From DASZXJ01 sp035545895 (GTDB taxonomy: Bacteria > Planctomycetota > Phycisphaerae > Tepidisphaerales > Tepidisphaeraceae): a stretch of DNA of 8,606 nucleotides. Of this stretch, positions 1 to 5,426 are shown piece after piece. The DNA is taken from NCBI GenBank assembly GCA_035545895.1, contig DASZXJ010000206.1, positions 1 through 8,606 of the forward strand. Reading direction: 5' to 3'. Under the pieces are notes generated by a model that saw only the letters and a program-made list of their open reading frames with translations, was not told the origin of the DNA and did not search any database. Position 1 is the first letter of the stretch. Each line of letters starts with the position of its first letter. Position numbers and translations under genes: made by a program.

Positions 1-58
1 AAACTTGAATGGAATCCTGGTGATAGTCCAGGCCGACATAAACAGGTACATTACTCAT
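1..58 (-). CDS. IS110-family transposase, N-terminal fragment (runs off window edge)
   Basis: The minus strand opens with ATG at 58-56 and stays open for 19 codons to the edge. The visible peptide contains VYVGLDYHQDSIQV, which matches the start of the RuvC-like DEDD domain of IS110-family recombinases, where the Asp in the GLDYH-type strand is the first acidic catalytic residue. A good ribosome-binding site, CAGGGAG on the minus strand (74-68), sits 9 nt before the ATG. IS110 enzymes cut and rejoin DNA with a serine near their C-terminus and are guided by an RNA encoded in the element's noncoding end. Only about 5% of the protein is visible, so the family call rests on this one motif plus the start context, and whether the gene is intact cannot be judged. 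It is divergent from thrS, 141 bp away. Confidence 0.7.
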   Translation of the reverse strand, partial: MSNVPVYVGLDYHQDSIQV

Positions 59-130
59 GGTCCGTTGCTCCCTGACGAGACGCTCGTCAATAAACTTGGG
101 CTATCGTTACAGCAACGGGCTTTCATTTTC
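59..130 (-). other. Structured noncoding spacer, possible IS110 end / bridge-RNA region
   Basis: This spacer between the transposase start and thrS holds nested inverted repeats. CCGTTGCT (62-69) is perfectly complementary to AGCAACGG (111-118). Inside it lies a 7-bp hairpin, TGACGAG (73-79) with CTCGTCA (83-89) around a 3-nt loop. On the transposase-sense strand the ribosome-binding site (74-68) lies inside this fold and could be partly masked. In IS110 proper, as opposed to the IS1111 group, the noncoding end upstream of the transposase encodes the bridge RNA, so a structured element is expected here. The element boundary cannot be seen and the space is short, so this is a candidate only. 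Confidence 0.35.
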
Positions 131-132
131 AT

Positions 133-162
133 CCCCATCTCCCGGCGTACCGGGCGAGGGGG
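133..162. repeat. 13-bp GC-rich hairpin upstream of thrS, REP-like
   Basis: The arms are CCCCATCTCCCGG (133-145) and CCGGGCGAGGGGG (150-162), with a CGTA loop. Eleven of 13 positions pair. It lies 37 nt before the thrS GTG. No T-run follows on either strand, so it is not a normal intrinsic terminator. It could be a REP-like palindrome, part of the IS110 end or its target, or a stem in the thrS leader. No second copy was seen in the window. Confidence 0.55.
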
Positions 163-199
163 AATCGGTTGCGGCATTGTTGGTTAGTGAGGAGAAACC

Positions 200-2233
200 G
201 TGGCGAGCATCAAACTTCCGGATGGAAGCATCAGAGAACTGGCGGACGGCAGCACCGTCATGCAGTTGGCGGAGTCAATCGGCAAAGGATTGGCCAAGGC
301 GGCCATCGCGGGCAAGGTCGACGGCAAGGTCGTCGATCTATCCCATAAGCTGACGGGTGAACACACCGTCTCGATTCTCACCGAGCGCGATCCCGAAGCA
401 CTTCTGGTTGTCCGCCATAGCACCGCCCACGTGATGGCAGAAGCCATTCAGCGATTGTGGCCGGATGCGCTGCTGGCATATGGTCCGGCGCTGGAGACTG
501 GCTATTACTATGACATGGCGCTCGCCAAGCCGATTTCGACCAGCGACTTTGAAAAGATCGAAAAAGAGATGGCCGAGATCGTCAAAGAAGATCGGCCTTT
601 CACTCGTTATGAAATGTCCTTCGATGAAGGTATGAATCGCCTACAAGGTGAAGGCAACAAATACAAAATCGATAACGCCCAGCGTGCTAAAGCAGGCGGG
701 TCTTCATCGCTGAGCTGGTATGTCACCGGCGTCAAAGACAAAAACTGGGAAGACCTGTGCATGGGTCCCCATGTGCCCAGCACCGGCAAGATCAAAGCAT
801 TCAAATTGATGAGCGTTGCAGCATCGAACTGGCATGGCGATGTCACCAGCGACAAGTTTCAGCGCGTATACGGCACCGCGTTCTTCGATAAGAAACATCT
901 TGATGAACATTTGAAGGTCTTGGAGGAATCGAAGAAGCGCGATCATCGCGTGATCGGGCCGCAACTTGGGTTGTTCACCATCGATGATCAGGTGGGGCAG
1001 GGCTTGGTGTTGTGGAAGCCCAGGGGCGCGATCGTTCGCCAGGAATTGCAGAATTTCATCGGCGAGCATTTAAGGCGGCAGGGTTATCAGCAGGTCTTTA
1101 CGCCTCATATCGGGCGATTGAACTTGTACAAAACCAGCGGGCACTATCCGTATTACCGCGAGAGTCAGTTTCCCCCTCTGGTCGATCGCGAAATGATCGA
1201 TGCACTGGCCAAGGAAAATTGCGGCTGCGCGGAGCTGAGCAATCGCATGGAGAAGGGGGACATCGACGGTTACTTGCTCAAGCCGATGAATTGCCCGATG
1301 CACATCCGCATTTTCGCCAGCGAACAGCGGAGCTATCGCGAAATGCCGGTGCGATTGGCCGAGTTTGGTACGGTTTATCGCTGGGAAAAATCGGGCGAAC
1401 TGGGCGGCATGACTCGCGTGCGCGGATTTACCCAGGATGATGCGCATCTGTTCTGCACTGAAGAGCAGGTGCCTCAGGAAATCGTCGGCTGTCTCGAATT
1501 GGTGAAAATTGTGCTGGGCACGCTGGGAATGAACCAATATCGCGTGCGCGTCGGCTTGCGCGATCCGGACAGCAAAAAATACGTCGGCGATGCCGATCAA
1601 TGGGACAAAGCAGAAAAGGCTTGTAAGGATGCGGCCTCCACACTGGGCGTGCAGTTCAGTCTGGAACCAGGTGAAGCTGCGTTTTACGGGCCGAAGATCG
1701 ACTTCGTGGTCAAGGACATTCTGGGTCGCGAATGGCAGCTTGGCACGGTGCAGGTTGATTATCAATTGCCCAAGCGATTTGAGTTGAGCTACGTCGGTTC
1801 GGACAATAAACCGCATCAGCCAGTGATGATCCACCGCGCGCCGTTCGGCAGCATGGAACGATTCATCGGCGTGCTGATCGAACATTTCGCCGGCGCGTTT
1901 CCATTGTGGCTAAGCCCGGTGCAGGTGGCTGTGCTTTCGATTTCCGAAAAGACCAACGAATACGCAGCAAAGGTCACGCAACAACTCAAAGACGCCGGCC
2001 TGCGCGTCGAAGCCAACCTCGGCAGCGAAAAAATCGGCGCGAAGATCCGCGATGCAACGCTCGCCAAGGTGCCGTATATGCTGGTTGTCGGCGAAAAGGA
2101 AATCGCCGAAGGAAAGGTTGCGGTCAGACATCGCACGGAAGGGGACAAGGGCGCGGTCTCGGTCGATCAATTTATTGCCATCGCTCGTCAGGAAATCAGT
2201 AGCAAGTCGGAAAAAGCTGAGGTTTCAAGCTGA
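200..2233 (+). CDS. thrS: Threonyl-tRNA synthetase
   Basis: ThrRS charges tRNA-Thr using ATP, acts in the cytoplasm and removes mischarged serine. The 677 residues show all domains: a TGS domain (about 1-62); an editing domain with H73-STA-H77 and the second metal-site pair C187/H191 in CMGPH; a class II catalytic core with zinc ligands C365 (in MNCPMH), H416 (in QDDAHLF) and H545 (in HRAPFGSMERF, motif 3); and an anticodon-binding domain (about 563-665). The H73/H77 numbering equals E. coli, and zinc-ligand spacings are nearly the same. The protein is 35 residues longer than E. coli ThrRS, mostly from an insertion of about 26 residues near 327-356 that carries C341 and C343. The GTG start is set by GAGGAG (189-194), 5 nt upstream. 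I see no convincing promoter or terminator. In many bacteria infC follows directly; here an accessory block intervenes. Confidence 0.97.
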   Translation: MASIKLPDGSIRELADGSTVMQLAESIGKGLAKAAIAGKVDGKVVDLSHKLTGEHTVSILTERDPEALLVVRHSTAHVMAEAIQRLWPDALLAYGPALETGYYYDMALAKPISTSDFEKIEKEMAEIVKEDRPFTRYEMSFDEGMNRLQGEGNKYKIDNAQRAKAGGSSSLSWYVTGVKDKNWEDLCMGPHVPSTGKIKAFKLMSVAASNWHGDVTSDKFQRVYGTAFFDKKHLDEHLKVLEESKKRDHRVIGPQLGLFTIDDQVGQGLVLWKPRGAIVRQELQNFIGEHLRRQGYQQVFTPHIGRLNLYKTSGHYPYYRESQFPPLVDREMIDALAKENCGCAELSNRMEKGDIDGYLLKPMNCPMHIRIFASEQRSYREMPVRLAEFGTVYRWEKSGELGGMTRVRGFTQDDAHLFCTEEQVPQEIVGCLELVKIVLGTLGMNQYRVRVGLRDPDSKKYVGDADQWDKAEKACKDAASTLGVQFSLEPGEAAFYGPKIDFVVKDILGREWQLGTVQVDYQLPKRFELSYVGSDNKPHQPVMIHRAPFGSMERFIGVLIEHFAGAFPLWLSPVQVAVLSISEKTNEYAAKVTQQLKDAGLRVEANLGSEKIGAKIRDATLAKVPYMLVVGEKEIAEGKVAVRHRTEGDKGAVSVDQFIAIARQEISSKSEKAEVSS

Positions 2234-2245
2234 AAACTGAGCTAA

Positions 2246-2275
2246 TTCTGATATGCTATGATTGTTCTGAAAAGG
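2246..2275 (+). promoter_or_regulatory. Extended -10 promoter and RBS of the parDE-like operon
   Basis: TGCTATGAT (2254-2262) is an extended -10 element: TG, one base, then TATGAT, 5/6 to consensus. No good -35 lies upstream. Direct repeats TTCTGA at 2246-2251 and 2265-2270 flank the -10 box and could serve as an antitoxin operator. AAAGG (2271-2275) is the ribosome-binding site, 9 nt before the ATG at 2285. ParD-type antitoxins commonly repress their own promoter, but operator binding here is inferred. Confidence 0.5.
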
Positions 2276-2284
2276 TAGTCTACG

Positions 2285-2548
2285 ATGAAACTGACGTTAA
2301 ACGAAGAAGCGGAACGAATCATCGAAGAGCAACTTAAGAGTCGTCGGTTTTCGGATGCTGAAGGTGTCGTGCTGGCCGCGTTGAAAAGTTTGTCTGCACG
2401 TAGTGCCGATGAGTTTGCGCCCGGCGAATTGGATCAACTATTGGCCGATGGTGAGCAGAACATTTCCCAGGAAGGAACGCTGGACGGCGAAGAAGCTTTT
2501 CGTAATCGCCGAGCAAGCCGTAATCATCCTCATAGCGGAGCGGCATGA
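2285..2548 (+). CDS. ParD-like antitoxin, ribbon-helix-helix
   Basis: This 87-residue acidic protein begins with a short beta-strand (KLTLN, 2-6) and two helices (about 7-17 and 23-36), the ribbon-helix-helix fold of ParD/CopG antitoxins that dimerises and binds operator DNA. The rest, with GELDQLLADGE and LDGEEAF, matches the ParD C-terminal region that wraps around the toxin. The extreme C-terminus (about 75-87) is basic and unlike the usual ending, so it may have drifted. The stop codon overlaps the toxin start as ATGA (2545-2548), so the two are translationally coupled, antitoxin first, as expected for parDE. It neutralises the toxin by direct binding and probably represses the operon. 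Its own promoter, between thrS and this gene, supports an independently regulated module. Confidence 0.87.
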   Translation: MKLTLNEEAERIIEEQLKSRRFSDAEGVVLAALKSLSARSADEFAPGELDQLLADGEQNISQEGTLDGEEAFRNRRASRNHPHSGAA

Positions 2549-2838
2549 AATTTCGGATTTCCCGCCTAGCCGACCGCGATATCGAAGATATCTGGCAATT
2601 CATCGCTCGCGATAATCCAAATGCCGCTGATCGTGTCGAAGAAGAATTGCACGAAGCAATGCAGATGCTGGCCACTCATCCTGGCGCTGGGCATACTCGA
2701 ACGGATGTGTCCGATCCCCGATATCGGTTCTGGTCGGTTTACTCGTATTTGATTGGGTATCGTTTGGATGGGGAATCTATTGTAGTCGTCCGAGCGATTC
2801 ACGGGTCAAGAGACGTAAGACAGATACTGGGACGATAA
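2545..2838 (+). CDS. ParE-like toxin of the RelE/ParE superfamily
   Basis: The 97-residue protein has the RelE/ParE layout: an N-terminal strand (KFRISRLA), an alpha-helical hairpin (about 8-45, with RDIEDIWQFIARDNP), then strands containing YRFWSVYSYLIGYR and the C-terminal signature VVVRAIHGSRDVRQIL (80-95). ParE toxins poison DNA gyrase, while RelE relatives cleave ribosome-bound mRNA. The C-terminal signature favours ParE, but activity cannot be read from sequence alone. Length is typical and no frameshift is seen, so it is probably intact. The start is set by the 4-nt overlap with the antitoxin and by GGAG (2537-2540), 4 nt upstream. The next gene begins 12 nt after the stop with no promoter apparent between, so the nuclease-like gene may share this transcript. 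Confidence 0.88.
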   Translation: MKFRISRLADRDIEDIWQFIARDNPNAADRVEEELHEAMQMLATHPGAGHTRTDVSDPRYRFWSVYSYLIGYRLDGESIVVVRAIHGSRDVRQILGR

Positions 2839-2850
2839 GCACGCAACTCA

Positions 2851-4227
2851 ATGAGTCTCACTCATATGCGCAATCTTTTCGACCAATATAGTCAACCGGA
2901 AAATCAGCTTTCGCATGCGTTGGCGTGTTGCCTGAACGAAGACTCCAGACTTCGCTCGCGTTTCGTGAAATGGGCAACGGGTGAAAGACTTAATGGCCGA
3001 TTCATTAAGATCGTTGAACAACAGGTCCCGGGGGATGAATGGGAGGATCAAGATGATGCCACAGGCTTGCCTGACGTGTGGCTGTACACTGATGATGGCT
3101 GGGCATTGCTAATTGAATCAAAGGTAGCGGCTAAAGCCGGCGCGTCTCAACTTCGAAAGCATCAGGCGACAGCGATCCGCGCGAAGTTTGAGAAGCCTCA
3201 TATTCTTCTATTGACTCCTTCTCCAATCAGGGTCGAATTGCCGTCATTTGTGACTCATCGCGAATGGTCAGAGTTGTACGAATTGCTGCGGGATCGGCGA
3301 CTTCAATCCGCATGGGCGACGAGGTTGAGCAATTATCTTGAAGCCATTGAAACCCGATGGTCCGGGAAAGGATATCACATGAACGGCACGCTTACACGAT
3401 TTGACGGTTTCAAAGTCGATGATGAGAATCCGTATAATTATCGTGAAGCAAAGCGGCTCCTCCGACTGGCGATGGAGGAACTAAAGAAGCGTCCGGATTT
3501 AAAGCGGCTAATTGACCCCGCGAGCACTGGCCGCGGAAAAATAACTGGTACCGGAGGCAGCAGTGTTTGGGATTTCATTTCATTACGAGGTGCACACGGC
3601 CATGAATTCACGCGATTTCCACATTTGACGCTTGGAGTTCATAGAGACCTTGTTGGAGCTTCTGTAACAATACCGAATAGTGTGCGACGAAGTATTCGTG
3701 GAAAGTTGTTGGGCGATAATTTTGATGATTTCGAATCAGTCATTTGTAGTATTTCTTCTAATTTTCACAAAGAATTCGGCAAATTACCTGAAGGTATTCC
3801 CATACTTTACGCCTTGCAGCGACATTACAAGAGCCAAAGTTCGCCAGGGGTGGAGGATGCGCGACTTTGGCTGGACTTGCGCACCGCTTTTCGCCAACGC
3901 GGATCTAAAGTCAAAGCGCAGCCTCAATGGCTTCGCGCGATTTATGATGTGATGAGCCAAAAACGATCAAATATTCAGTTCGGAATCGGCATGGAGTTTC
4001 GGTATGGCACGGCCGGTCTGGACAAGCGTATCGCTCTCGATCTGATAGCCCAAAGCTGGCTTTGCTGTAGACCTCTGCTGGATGATGTGGTTCGATTGAC
4101 GGCTTCGTTTGGTCGAGTTTCTATGCATGATCGCGGTGACATTACGGAATCAATTCGGCGCATGGCCAATCTTCGTCGCCATACTCACACGCAACTCAAA
4201 CTTAAATTAGGCAGAAAATGGCGATAA
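2851..4227 (+). CDS. PD-(D/E)XK nuclease-like protein, function unknown
   Basis: I do not recognise the full 458-residue protein, but its N-terminal half carries a PD-(D/E)XK nuclease core: P74-D75 in GLPDVW, then E89-S90-K91 at the end of a hydrophobic strand (WALLIESK), then QLRKHQ (about 99-104), like the conserved Gln/Arg helix that follows the ExK in many such enzymes. An N-terminal helical segment (LFDQYSQPENQLSHALACCL) precedes it. The C-terminal half (about 200-458) has no motif I can name. D75, E89 and K91 would bind metal and cut DNA, so a restriction or defence role is plausible but inferred. The gene is AT-richer than its neighbours (18 G/C of 60 at 3721-3780), which suggests transfer. 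It starts 12 nt after the ParE stop with no strong ribosome-binding site; M6 at 2866 is an alternative start. Confidence 0.75.
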   Translation: MSLTHMRNLFDQYSQPENQLSHALACCLNEDSRLRSRFVKWATGERLNGRFIKIVEQQVPGDEWEDQDDATGLPDVWLYTDDGWALLIESKVAAKAGASQLRKHQATAIRAKFEKPHILLLTPSPIRVELPSFVTHREWSELYELLRDRRLQSAWATRLSNYLEAIETRWSGKGYHMNGTLTRFDGFKVDDENPYNYREAKRLLRLAMEELKKRPDLKRLIDPASTGRGKITGTGGSSVWDFISLRGAHGHEFTRFPHLTLGVHRDLVGASVTIPNSVRRSIRGKLLGDNFDDFESVICSISSNFHKEFGKLPEGIPILYALQRHYKSQSSPGVEDARLWLDLRTAFRQRGSKVKAQPQWLRAIYDVMSQKRSNIQFGIGMEFRYGTAGLDKRIALDLIAQSWLCCRPLLDDVVRLTASFGRVSMHDRGDITESIRRMANLRRHTHTQLKLKLGRKWR

Positions 4228-4340
4228 TGATCCGCCCCATGACCGAGCATGACGCCGTGGTTCTTCGCGACATGCGGCTGCGCGCGTTGACCGATTCGCC
4301 GCCGGCGTTTGGTTCCCTTTTGCGCGGGAGTCGGCCATGA
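4227..4340 (+). pseudogene. Truncated, probably frameshifted GNAT N-acetyltransferase remnant
   Basis: The reading frame begins at the TAATG overlap with the nuclease stop (4225-4229) and encodes MIRPMTEHDA...LRDMRLRALTDSPPAFGS, the typical start of a GNAT acetyltransferase, which transfers acetyl from acetyl-CoA. It then stops at 4338-4340 after only 37 residues; intact GNATs have about 140-180. Just after FGS another frame reads FARESAMT (about 4321-4344), the usual continuation AFGSxFARE, so loss of one base near 4310-4320 would explain the break. Beyond that the sequence no longer looks like GNAT, and no acetyl-CoA-binding motif (Q/RxxGxG/A) is found, so the gene is both frameshifted and truncated. 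The stop-start overlap suggests it was once coupled to the nuclease gene. ATG at 4218 is an alternative start in the same frame. Confidence 0.7.
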
Positions 4341-4477
4341 CTTTTTGGGGATTTGATGAGCAAGGTTGCTGCGGGATCGACGGATCTTTCAAAACTGACG
4401 ATCGACCCGACACCGCCCAATTTGCGGGAATTGGTGGTGGTTAAGCGATTGAGATGGGAGTTTCCCCCGGAAAAATG

Positions 4478-4533
4478 CCGTTTGCGGCTTGGCGCGACCG
4501 CTGGATTTGACGGCCGCGCCAAGCCGCAAGCGG
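4478..4533. repeat. Large near-perfect inverted repeat (23-bp stem, 10-nt loop)
   Basis: The arm 4478-4500 is complementary to 4511-4533 over 23 positions, with one G-U wobble (4481/4530) and one A-C mismatch (4497/4514). The core TTGCGGCTTGGCGCG pairs perfectly with CGCGCCAAGCCGCAA, and the loop is CTGGATTTGA. On the plus strand no T-run follows. On the minus strand the stem is followed by CATTTTTCC, which is terminator-like, but no minus-strand gene ends here. It may be a REP/MITE-like palindrome that arrived with the accessory block, or a boundary stopping read-through toward thrS. Confidence 0.85.
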
Positions 4534-4566
4534 CGGATAAACCCCAAAAATCCGCCCAGAAAGCAA

Positions 4567-4596
4567 TTGAACCCGTTGGATTGTCCGATATATACT
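4567..4596 (+). promoter_or_regulatory. Probable sigma-70-type promoter for infC-rpmI-rplT
   Basis: TTGAAC (4567-4572, 4/6 to the -35 consensus) and TATACT (4591-4596, 5/6 to the -10 consensus) are 18 bp apart. Transcription would start near 4603, giving a leader of about 60 nt before the ATT start of infC. It lies just downstream of the accessory block, so the translation operon need not depend on thrS transcription. Confidence 0.55.
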
Positions 4597-4663
4597 GGTG
4601 GATTAGACTGCTTCGTAGCCGCGCGAGTGCCCGGCCGATGCGGTGTTTTTTGGAGACTCAGCC

Positions 4664-5293
4664 ATTTCTACAAATTTCCGCCACAACGAACAGATCCGCA
4701 TTTCGCCGATCTTCCTGATTAACGACAAAGACGAAAAAGTAGGGAGCGTGACCACCTCTGAGGCGCTCAAAATGGCGCGAGAGGCCGGTCTTGATCTGGT
4801 CGAAGTCGCTCCCACCGCCCGCCCACCGGTCTGCCGAATCATGGATTACGGCAAATGGCGATATCAACAGCAGAAAAAGCAGGATAAATCGCGTGCATCC
4901 GCCCGCGCCGGCCAGCTCAAGGAATTGAAGCTCAAGACCGTGCGCATCGGCGATCACGACCTGATGATCAAGATCAATCACGCCCGCGAGTTCCTCAAAG
5001 AAGGCAACAAGGTGCAGTTCACGCTCCAATTCAAGGGCCGCGAAATGGCGCACCTGGAGCTGGGTCGCGATCTGTTTAAGAAGATCAAGGAAGAGCTGTT
5101 TCTCTGTTCCAAGGTTGAGCGGGACGCTAAAATGGAAGGCCGGCGTATGACGCTGGTGCTTCAGCCGGATCACAAAGCCCCTGGAACGGTTGCCAAGCCG
5201 GCAGCGGGCGCTTTGAAACAGTCTGCCCCGATGTCCGCAGGCGCGGGATTGAATATCCCCGCCCGGCCAGCCCCGCAGCCTGTTTCAGGCTGA
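4664..5293 (+). CDS. infC: Translation initiation factor IF-3, probable ATT start
   Basis: IF3 binds the 30S subunit, keeps 50S away and checks the start codon and initiator tRNA. From ATT at 4664 the protein has 209 residues: N-domain (about 1-70) with the signature RPPVCRIMDYGKWRY (53-67), a charged linker, C-domain (about 85-168) with FKGREMAH (123-130), and a 40-residue Pro/Ala-rich tail (170-209) absent from E. coli IF3. I chose ATT because GGAG (4652-4655) sits 8 nt upstream and the N-terminus (S-T-N-F-R-H-N-E-Q-I-R) matches the family start. No ATG is usable before residue 37, and the upstream GTG at 4643 has no ribosome-binding site. E. coli infC uses AUU, which lets IF3 repress its own translation, so the same autoregulation is likely. 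rpmI and rplT follow. Confidence 0.95.
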   Translation: MSTNFRHNEQIRISPIFLINDKDEKVGSVTTSEALKMAREAGLDLVEVAPTARPPVCRIMDYGKWRYQQQKKQDKSRASARAGQLKELKLKTVRIGDHDLMIKINHAREFLKEGNKVQFTLQFKGREMAHLELGRDLFKKIKEELFLCSKVERDAKMEGRRMTLVLQPDHKAPGTVAKPAAGALKQSAPMSAGAGLNIPARPAPQPVSG

Positions 5294-5300
5294 AAATCCT

Positions 5301-5383
5301 GACAAGGTGCACGGTGACTGGGAGACAAGGTGAAAAAGGCTCATTTTGTCACCGCCTCACCTTGTACTCTGCTCTTGTCCTCT
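5301..5383 (+). promoter_or_regulatory. infC-rpmI leader with direct and inverted repeats, possible L20-responsive switch
   Basis: GACAAGGTG occurs at 5301-5309 and again at 5324-5332. Downstream, GTCACCG (5348-5354), CACCTTGT (5358-5365) and CTTGTC (5374-5379) are complementary to the left side. The longest fold pairs 5302-5309 with 5358-5365 and 5312-5318 with 5348-5354: 15 bp with one small internal loop. Alternatively 5325-5333 pairs with 5357-5365; combined with the 5312-5318 pairing this gives pseudoknot topology. In E. coli the same gap carries a pseudoknot bound by L20 that represses rpmI-rplT. GG recurs about every 7 nt on the left arm, so an inserted heptad-repeat element is an alternative. 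A regulatory role is inferred. Confidence 0.5.
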
Positions 5384-5426
5384 GATAAGCCTCCTGCTAT
5401 CATCCCGCCCCCTTGAAGGAATTAAG

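Larger units (their letters stand above)
4341..4663. other. 323-bp gene-free stretch: hairpin, promoter and infC leader
   Basis: No convincing gene is visible here. An open frame from about 4353 to 4718 exists, but it has no ribosome-binding site, resembles no family I know, is interrupted by the large hairpin and overruns the infC start. The stretch holds the degraded tail of the GNAT remnant, a 23-bp-stem hairpin (4478-4533), a probable promoter (4567-4596) and the infC leader, which ends in six T's (4646-4651) followed by GGAG. Confidence 0.6.

Noticed and set aside
1070..1885. 271-codon minus-strand open frame inside thrS
   Set aside because: It is antisense to a fully conserved ThrRS catalytic domain and is a codon-bias shadow.
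4619..4651. Attenuator-like hairpin before the T6 run in the infC leader
   Set aside because: Only a 4-bp CCGC/GCGG stem forms around a long loop, too weak to call a terminator.
4353..4718. 121-codon open frame across the GNAT remnant and infC leader
   Set aside because: It has no ribosome-binding site, no recognisable family, runs through a 23-bp palindrome and a promoter, and overlaps the infC start.
5346..5426. Longer N-terminus for L35
   Set aside because: The extra 27 residues are unlike any L35, while ATG 5427 has a good ribosome-binding site and the family start.
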